The notes below the pieces were generated by a model. That model made no database searches, was not told where the DNA came from, and saw only the letters and a program-made list of their open reading frames with translations. The translations under genes and the position numbers were made by a program. A stretch of 12,012 bases of DNA. Source: Candidatus Omnitrophota bacterium. Lineage in GTDB: Bacteria > Omnitrophota > Omnitrophia > Omnitrophales > Abzuiibacteriaceae. Positions 1 to 9,200 of this stretch are shown here, piece by piece. Numbering within the stretch: position 1 is the first letter of the stretch; each line of letters opens with the position of its first letter. The stretch spans positions 1 to 12,012 of the forward strand of contig JACQQN010000183.1 in NCBI GenBank assembly GCA_016206995.1, written 5' to 3'.

Positions 1-234
1 ATTGAGCGCGTGAGTGACGAACTCCGTACGTTGGGTGTGACAGATAAACAAATCAGTCAAGCAATTGCAAAAGCGGTTGAAGCTTATCCTGGAAGACGAT
101 CCGGCCCGTTTCTAGTTCCAGATGGTTCTCAAGATTGTTTTTACTCTTTATTCTCCAGATCGGACGGTGAATTCTGGTTTGGCATCTCAAAAGGTGACGG
201 CCCAGATCTTGCCCACGGCAAGGCAACCATCGAT
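1..234 (+). other. C-terminal tail of an unidentified upstream module
   Basis: Residues 1-78 are cut by the left edge. They begin with a short helical stretch containing GVTDKQISQAIAKAVEAY, which resembles a small helical bundle. A more aromatic, glycine-rich segment follows (about 45-68, with FWFGISKGDGPDL). The first RSELRS motif comes immediately after, which fits the idea that this is the end of a separate upstream module. I do not recognise a family, and the piece is too short to assign. Confidence 0.4.
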
Positions 235-3200
235 CGTTCTGAATTGCGGAGCGTGAAAACGGCGCATGCTGTGAGTGAACGCGAAGGGGTTGAGCGCTGG
301 GTGAAAGCCATCGCGCGCAAGCTTGATCGGTATGATGACCCAATTCAAGCTTGGGACAAGTATTTGCGCTGGGTTTTGATGTATTTGGTCGGGATGACGG
401 AATCTTCGAACGAATCGGTCCAAGCAAAAATGCTCGGTCAACCAGAACTTGATCTTGAACATTTAAAAGCGCCCGAATTAATCGGTTCGCAACAGTTAGA
501 AGAAATTGGTAACCAGTTGAGAACATACTGGAACAAGCGTGGTTGGAATGAAAGTGCAGGCCGCATTGATTTATGGATTTCGTCTCTTGGGGACTATGGA
601 GTTGGTTTTGTTCCTGTTGGCGACTTTGATCAAATTGAAGAGCGCATTGATTTTCTAACCCACGGTGGAAGTTTTGAGGGCCGTCTTTTGGTTGAGTGGG
701 TGAAGGGGGTTGGGTTGGTTTCTCATCTTCGGTATTATGGACCGCACATCGAAAAAGAGGGCGTGCGGCCGGTTGATAATGAGTTGCTTGTCAAAACCGT
801 TCGTGAATTCATTCCGAAAGTGCTTGTGCTATCTCGCATACATGAGTTTAAGCTCCCGCCTCCAACGGCGAATTATCAAGGAAAACGCCCAAAATTTACA
901 TTTCGTGATTTGATGCTTTGGGGGCTTTCTGTCATGCTTGATCCAACCATTCACGATATGCGGTTTGGTTTGATTGCCGAGGAAGGAAATGGTTACCACA
1001 CGCCGTTATTTGCGAGAGAATTTTGGCCGAAAGGGGCAACCCAATCGATTCCCGACCATCTTTTGAGGATGTTCACAGATTTATATCATGTGGACTCAAA
1101 AGGCAAACCTACGAGCCAATCGATTTCTCGCGAAGAAATAGAAGAGTTGCTTGCAGAAGTGTTGGTGAAAAGTGAAACAAATCAAAATGGCAGGAGTTGG
1201 TTTATAAACCGAGGGCTTCGTCCGCCCCGGACTTTAGTTGCGCAAACATTGTTAATGTACGGACTAACCTACAACCCGTTTTCTGGTTCGATCATTCACG
1301 ATATTTTGAAGTCCCCAGAGCGAGCATTTCGCGATCCTTTTCTCATGCTCGCACTTCCCGACCGCGAACTCTCAAAATCTGCCCGCGAAAGATTAAAGCA
1401 ATATCGAACCCGTTTGAATTCCAAATCAACGCGAGAACGGTTTGACGCTCTTTATCCCAACCCAGCAAAATTCCAACAAGAGGTGTTCCTTGGTTGGAAG
1501 CCATTTCAAAAAGTGTTCCCCGGTTTGCGCGCGCGCATGGAGAGAATGCGGAGTGAGTTGCGAGCGGAGAAAAGAAAGTTAATTGGTTCAGCTGCGAGGC
1601 TTTCGGAGGTTGAGTTGAGGAAATTTTCAACCATTTGGCAAAGTGCGCCCAAGAAATTACGAAAACTTTTTCCTGAAACAACGGATCTAGACAAAATCGC
1701 AACTGGCGGGAAACTTCCAGAGGATAAAAGCCGGCTTGCGCATTTGTTTGCGCTCAAAGAAGCCTACCATCATGTTTATCCACGCGCGTCGGGGCCAAAT
1801 TCAACCCCGCCGCTTGAAGGTGCTGAACCCATCACGCTTCCGGTTAAAAGTGGCCGCTTGATGACCGGTTGGCTCCTTGAAGCTTCGGACAAGAAAGAGA
1901 CAAAACATCCCACCGTTGTTTTAATGGCGCCATGGGGCCTTGAATCCCGCTGGCTGGTTCGAGCGGTTCAGGCTTTACGGAGCGAGTTGCCGCCATCTTT
2001 TAATTTCCTTCTTTTAAATCATTACGCGCACGGCGAGAGCAACGAAAGATTCAACAGTGCCGGCATATTAGAAAGCGAAGATTTGCCGTCCGCCATGGAA
2101 GAGTTTTCGAAACGGGAAGGTGTAGACCGAACCAAGCTGATCGCCGTTGGGTTTTCTTATGGAGCCATCGCATTTTCGCTCGCGCAAGCGAAAGCAAATT
2201 CTCCAATTTTTTCAGGTATTGCTCCAATTGGCATGCCAAGTTTTTACGTGTCAGCTGTGCGAAACTTTTTTAAAACCTTCATTCTTTCGTTTTATAGATT
2301 GTCACGCCCCGACCCAAAAACATTACCAGATATGAGAACGGCTTTAGAAGAAGGAGAGGATTATTTTGTTGAGGCGTTCATTAAAATTCTCACGGATGGA
2401 TTAGCGCGCCGCGGCGTCACATTTCCGGATCACGATCAACTCCAAGCTGAAATAATTGACGGGTTAAAACGTGCCCCTTTCTTTTTTGCGCTTGAAGATG
2501 ATGAAGGTGTTGTTGATAAAACCCAACGAGATTTTTTTGAAAGAGAGCTTACGAAAGCAAACCACCCCGCTTTTTCTGTCTATAAAGGAAAACACAACAG
2601 AATTTTAGAAGGCCCCGATCGCGAGCGGCTTATTGCGGATTTAGTCAGGTTTATTCAAGCTGCTACCCGAAGCGAGTTGCGAATAAAAAACACTCAGGAA
2701 CCTTTTGAGATTGATTTCAAGCGCTGGTTTGAACCGTATGATGGCCAGCCAGATTGGCAAAAGGACAGGCGGCGGCTCTTGAAAAAATTATTTTATGAAA
2801 CCTCGCTTCTGCGGGAAGTTGTGTTTCATCATTTCCCCTCTAAAACGTTTGCTGATATTGAGAAATTAAGTTTCTTAAGAAAACTTGGCGAAGGAGACCA
2901 CCGGCAAACGTTTTCTCTTAAGCTTGAACTTAAAGATGGTTCAGAAATCAATTTAGCGATGAAGTTGAGCAAAGGCACTTCGCTCAAAAAAAGACTTCAT
3001 CAAGCAGTTGGAATGCGGACGCGCCGAGTTTCGAATCTTACAACAGCAGGTTTTGGGGTTTGGGAACTAGAGAATGGCGATACAGTATTTTTGAGGCAAT
3101 TTCGGGAAGGAGAAACTTTTGTCGATTTTTTCCCCAAACATCCGCAAGAGACCAATGATCGAGTAGCAGTCAAAGTATTTCGGCGGTTACTTCAAATTTG

Positions 3201-6200
3201 GGAAGCTACGGGTTCAATCATTACGGATCCTCATATTGGAAATATCGGTATTTTTTGGAATGAAGACATAGAAGATTGGGACGCGTCAATTCTTGATCTT
3301 GGTTTTATGGTTGTAAAGCCTGATTTGTTGCCAAAATTTCAAAGGAATGGCAGAGTTCAGTTTCTTGATAAAGATGGCGAGTCAGTTGCTGATATTTATC
3401 AGCCCGTTGATATCAATCAGCTTGTCCGATATTTCATTGAAAAGTTTTCGGAGCCTGCCAACCAAATGGATGACCACAATCCCGACGGTCATTTAGTGTA
3501 CTTTCGATTTAGTTTCAAACTGATCACTCAAGCCATTCTGGAACATTTCCCGCCGCACGAAGCTTTTCAATATCTCGATCAATTAGCGGATCAATCAGCT
3601 TCACGCCGCGCAGAAATTGAACACGCACTAACAGAGCTTGGAGTCGATCGTGAAAGGCTTTTGGGAGCAAGCAGTGTATTGGGAGTCGACTTCGGTGAGC
3701 GAGGGGTAGAAGACGCGAAGAGACAAGCTGTCCTCCAGCAATTTTTTCAAACGTCACCAGCTCTTCGTTCAGTTTTGTTTCAAAGAAATCGCAGTGCAAG
3801 CGTCCAAGACATTAAAGGTGTTCGGTTTGTCCAAAAAATTTTAAGCGAACCAATGTGGGATTGGTATCAATTAGAACTTTTGCTTCACGATGGGAAACCG
3901 CCCATCCCATTTACGATGCGGCTCGACCGCCGAGATTATCCAGAAGGACGCTTAAGAAACGCGATTGATTTAAAAACAAGAAAGCTGGCGCGGATGCGAG
4001 TCCGCCCTTTTGGTGTTTGGGAATTAGATGACAAAAGCACCGCGCTTTTAATCGAATATGAACCTGCCGCCCGTTTTTCTGATTTTGTAAACCAGTTTGA
4101 CGAAGAAACCACGAAACAAGTTGCTCTACAATTATTCAAACACCTTTTTTCGATTTGGATTGCAACGGGTTCCGTCCCCATGGATTTATCTCAGGACCAG
4201 GTTGAGGTTTTTCGAGATCCGAAAACTAATGAATGGGATATTTTTATCACAGATCTTGGTGGGATGGCTGTGAAGAAAGGTTTGACGCCAGAATTTATAG
4301 GTAACGGCCGTGTTGTTTTAAACAATCAAGATGGGCAAGAAGTTTCAAATGCTTACCAGGCAATCCCAATCGGAGAATGGATGCAGACGTTTTTAAAGCG
4401 GTTTGACATGGTTGGCATTAAGGATGTTCTAAAAGCAATTCATGAGCATTTTCCTCCCGAGCAAGCGGATGAATACCAGAAACAAATCGAAACTCAAACC
4501 AGCCAGCCGTCACAAGGATTAACGACTCCTTTTGTAAACCAAAAGTTGTTTCACTTCAGCATTGATAAAATTGACGAACAGCTGATTAGTCGTATCAGCC
4601 CTGAAGATGACATGATTATTGTTCATGACAATGACGGTGACGGAATTGCAAGCGCCGAGCTTTTAAAAGCGATGCTCTTAACGATCAAGAAAACGTCCGC
4701 GGATCACATTCATCTTGTGATAGGACGCAACCCAGGAGTCCAAAAAATCATTCAGCAGTTTGAGATAACACATGGTGCGAGCCGCATCTTTGTTATTTTT
4801 ACCGATTTAGGAGGAGCGCTTTCCACTTATGAACAGGAAGTGCCGCGAGAAATCAGAGAAAAAGTTACTTCGGTCATTTCAATCGATCATCATCATTCAA
4901 ATGGAAAACCAACAGGGGGTTTGGACGTTCATCCTCGCCGCACTTGGCAAACATCTGTCAAGGCAGATCTTTTCCCATCAGCCGTCATGTCATTTTATAT
5001 CGCGCTCGAATTAATTCGTCGCTATCAAGGCGAACAAGCCGCAACCGTATTTTTTGAAAAATACCTTCCATTTGCTGTTTTAGCTTTGCGGCATGATGCA
5101 GCTTTAAACGATGGATTGGGCGAATGGAATCAATTAGTCGAGCGCGCTCAAGAGTTTGGCTACCCGATCAGGCAATATCTGGAATTATTGGTAGAACTTC
5201 TCCAATTGGATGCGTCTTTGGAGCTCAAAGAGAATTTGTATGAGTTCTGGCTCGGTTTGATTGGCAAGTCTTTAACGCAAGCCAGCACGGATTGGGATGT
5301 GCACCGGGCGTATCAAAGCGCAGCGATTAGTCTTAAAAGACGATTATCGCTATACGAAGGAGATTTGAATCAAGTATCCAATTTAGTAGAAATTTTAAAG
5401 CCGCGGATCATTGATGAAAATCAAAGCGGTGATGATGCGATCGTCACTGTAGTGACGCAGGACGATCTTCATGGTTTAAAGTTGACGCACGGGATTCCTC
5501 GCGTTCGATTCCGATTGTCGAGAGAATTAAATAGTCGATTTGAGGAGCTTGAAGATCCAAAACCCCCAGCAATTTTTGTCCTCGAACAGGACAGCCAGAA
5601 TCCGAATCAGTATCACGCTCGTTTTCGTGCCATTCGTGATCGTGTTGAAGTCCACGAGGTTGCAAAGCAATTGAATCTTGGTGCCGGAAATCGACGATTC
5701 GCAAACGGATTTGTAGTGCTGGGCCGTACTATAAATCCATATACAAATCAGCCGTACCAATCTATTAGTGAATTAATAGACGCTTTCCACAGGAAAATTG
5801 CAGAATTGGGCGCGAGCCCCGTTTTTCATCGCGCCAAGCGAGCTCGCGAATTCATGTCGAATGAAGAAGTAAGAACGCGCGCAAGAGTTATTCATGAGCG
5901 TACAGGTGTAGACCCATTTATCGCACTCCGCTTTGCTGCGGGGGATGGGATGCCGGGTGCACGCGGTTCGGAGTGGGCTCGGCAAGATGAGCGAGAACGG
6001 TTGCAAGAACCTGAGAAATGGCTTGGTCAAAATTTTCCGGAACTTCCTGAAATTCATTCAGAAGAGATTGGAACTGGAAACGAACCATCGCTCGTTTTGA
6101 TTCATGGAATGGATCAAAATATGGAAACATGGCGGCGTCACGTGACGAATGCGCTTTCAAAAAACCACCGTCTCATTTTGGTTGATTTACGAGGGCACGG

Positions 6201-9200
6201 AAAATCTCCTTGGTTGGGGATGGGTGAACAAGAAGAAATTCGGCCGCTTCAATATCAAATTGATTTATTAGCAGCAGATATTAAACGCATGCTGGACCGC
6301 CGCGGAGAAAAGCAAGTGACGGTGGTTGGGCATTCGCTTGGTGGGCGAGTGGCGCTTTCGTTTGCCGCTCAATTTCCTGAAATGGTAAATGGTATTTTCG
6401 TCGAGGATATGGGGTTTAAAAGAGCGTCACAAGGCGAACGCGCTGACCGAATTATTAGAAACGCAGAGCGTTTAAAGCAAGAATTTGGTTCTCAGCCAAC
6501 GTTTGATGAAAAGGAAAGTGCGCAGCGGTTCGTGAATCAATTTGTGGCCGTTCGCCTTGGGAGAAAGGATGATGAAAGATTTATCGATGAAGCTTTTCCA
6601 AAAGTGATGACTCGTTTGCCAGCAGGGGAATATCAGTCCGTTTTTCACCCCGCGATTGGTTATTTGGTTAATTACTTCTCGTGGCGGAGCGTTGATATGA
6701 CAGACGCACTCTTGCTTGCACGGTATTTTGGAATTCCTTTAAAGGTCATTGCCGCCGAATCACAGAATTTTATTCGATTACCTTTTGGTGCGCGCGAAGC
6801 GAAGCATCTCGAGATACATTATCCAAAGACCCAAGTTGTTTATGTACCTGAGACAGGCCACAGTATTCACCGCGACCGTCCGGAGGAGTTTATCCGATTG
6901 GTAGAAGAGTTTCTCGCTGAAAACACAAACCGCAGCTCACCCCACAAAACGATTGGCTTTGGGGGCAGAGCAGTCCTCGCTTACGATCGAAGCAAGGGCG
7001 GCTCGGACTTTTTCGCCGATCGCGAAAAGTCCAGAGCAGTGCTTGAGCCGATTGGGCTCAAGCCTGGCTCGCCCGAACAAACAGAAGCGCTCGTTTCAAA
7101 AATTTGGCTTCTCCTCAAACTTTACGAAGAAGATACGCCGCTCATCGATCGTCACTCAAAGTCAATCCATTGGGAAAATATTCCACCAATTCTTCGCCAA
7201 GAACTCAAGCGGATGGTTTCAGAACCTCGCTTGCACGAATTAACACCAGCCATCATTGAATTCAACGAAAAAGTTGAGAAGTCTTCCGCCCGTTCTGAAT
7301 TGCGGAGTGTAATTCCTCCTGCGCGGCTCAATAGCGACAAAGGTCCTGACGGGAAACAAACTTGGCCTCAAGAAGTGATAGCTCGGTACGCGAAAAGTCA
7401 AATTCAAGACTTGATTCGAGATAATCAATTCAGCCCAGATTCAAAAGAATATCAAAAGCTGATCCAGCTCCGAAACGAAATGCTGAACGGCTCTTCAATT
7501 CAATTGTTACCAGAAGACGGAACGCCTGGTCATCATGAATGGAATTTACGAATGAAACCCTACGTACAAGGAGGCTGGTTTGGCGATATTCCGTTTGGAT
7601 TGTCAGAAAGTTATTTCTACCGGCGCGTTCTTCATGCAACCGGATTTTTTGATCCGGACCAAATCGGTTACAGAAGAGATCCGTATGCAACGCAAAAGTC
7701 ACTTGAGATGACGGACGTTCTTCAAACGTTTCCCGCTCAAATTCAAGCGATTGATGAATTAACGGATGGAAAGTCAAAGCGCGAAGCTCAAGCAATAACA
7801 CTCAGTTACATTTTCGATGGGATTTTGTCGGGAAACAAGTTTGATCTGACACTTTCAATTTCAAAAGGGATTCAACTGTTGCGCGATGAACGAGAAAAGC
7901 TCATCGAATTTATATTATCAAAACCAAAACAGCAAATTGATTTAGTGATTGATAATACAGGAAACGAATTACTTTATGAACTTTTCCTTGCAGCTTATCT
8001 TTTAAATGAAGGGTTTGCAGAGCAAGTTCGAATTCACGCGAAACCACATCCTTACTTCATGAGCGATTCAACTCTGACCGACACGCTGGAAACAATTGAG
8101 AAACTCAAAACGCACAGCGATCAAACACTAAGTCGTTTAGGTCATTCGTTAGATGCGTGGCTTCGAGAAGGAAAACTACAATTCTGGGCGAATGATTTTT
8201 GGACCACAGGGCGCGCTTTTTCTAAGATGCCAGAAATTCTTCTGGAAGCATTTGAGAGTTCTGGTCTTGTCATTTTCGTAGGCGACTTGAATTACCGCCG
8301 CCTAATTGGAGAGCGGCATTGGCCAATCGAAGATACGTTTCAATCTCGGGTTGCTTATTTTAGCGCTCCACTTGTCGCGCTGCGCATGATCAAATTTGAT
8401 TTGGCTGTAGGATTGCCGCCAAATGTAGTTGCCGCACTAAACCAAAAAAACCCTCGCTGGTGGCATGAAGGCACACACGGTTTAATTCAAGCAGGGAACT
8501 TACCAACAGAATTTTCCCGCTCCGAGCTGCGCTACCTTGAATCTATTCCATTACATCAATCAAAGCGCACGAGTGTCCTTGGCGACAGCGGAGCTGCCCT
8601 CTTAGCTTCTAATTCAAATAAGGTAGCTAAGAGGACTGTCGGTCCTCAAGCGGCACCAAATGAATTGGCGCCAAGGGCCGAGCTGAGGAGTGGCACGTTT
8701 CAGGAACGGTTTGTTAAATTGATATGGAATGGAGTAGGAGCTTTTGGAAAGCGGCGCATGAATCATGCAAAACGTTTGATTGCTAAGTTTGCCAAAGTTC
8801 CTGGAATGGGAAGATTGTTGTCACGGCTTTACTATGCTTTTTATGAATTGAAAGATATGCCGAGAGTCGATGATATTTTGGCCGAACTTGTTGTTGCTGA
8901 GTATTTAGAAAGTTTTGTCGGTGCTCAGGTCATTGGTCTTGATATTGTTGGTATGCAAGAGGTGGACGTCGTTTTGCAGGTTCGTGGAAGTGAAGGTCAA
9001 GATAATTTATGGAAGGAGGGAATTTATTTAGTTGAAATTAAGCGTGCACGACAGGGGAAAGGCAAGGTTACTGTTGAAAAGTCGCTAAGCGATCAGATTC
9101 CGAAATACAAAAAACTTGCGGAGAATTTGCGTAAAAAAGGAGTTAATGTAAAAGGAATTGTACTTGCTGTGATCGGTCGCGGTTTTGAGCGTGTGGTTTT

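Noticed and set aside
361..396. Possible membrane helix around YLRWVLMYLVGM
   Set aside because: The hydrophobic run is only about 12 residues and is flanked by charges on both sides, so it is more likely a buried amphipathic helix.
53..526. Minus-strand open frame of 157 codons, the longest closed frame in the window
   Set aside because: It lies wholly opposite the continuous plus-strand frame, has no recognisable domain, and has the Arg/Pro/His-rich composition typical of an antisense shadow.
1549..1566. RSELRA, a possible further junction motif
   Set aside because: It is in a strongly basic helical stretch where such a string is likely by chance, and no clear domain edge is visible, so it was left out of the main repeat list.
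1978..1992. RSELP, a possible further junction motif
   Set aside because: It lies within the core of hydrolase 1 between a helix and a strand and lacks the final R-S, so it is probably chance.
3607..3618. RAEI near the seam between the two kinase copies as a decayed motif
   Set aside because: Only three of six positions agree and it sits in a continuous helix.
4808..4831. GGAGG followed by an ATG, resembling an internal start
   Set aside because: The ATG is out of frame with the giant gene, the spacing is too long (about 15 bases), and the site lies inside the DHH motif II region.
6953..7243. Plus-strand open frame of 96 codons in another frame
   Set aside because: It overlaps the giant frame, has no ribosome binding site of note, and its Ser/Lys/Phe-rich product has no recognisable motif.
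8598..8634. Hairpin considered as a rho-independent terminator
   Set aside because: There is no T-run after the stem and the reading frame continues through it for more than 3 kb.
9007..9020. Strong Shine-Dalgarno-like ggaaggaggg
   Set aside because: No start codon lies at a suitable distance. The bases encode residues just before the nuclease ExK strand.
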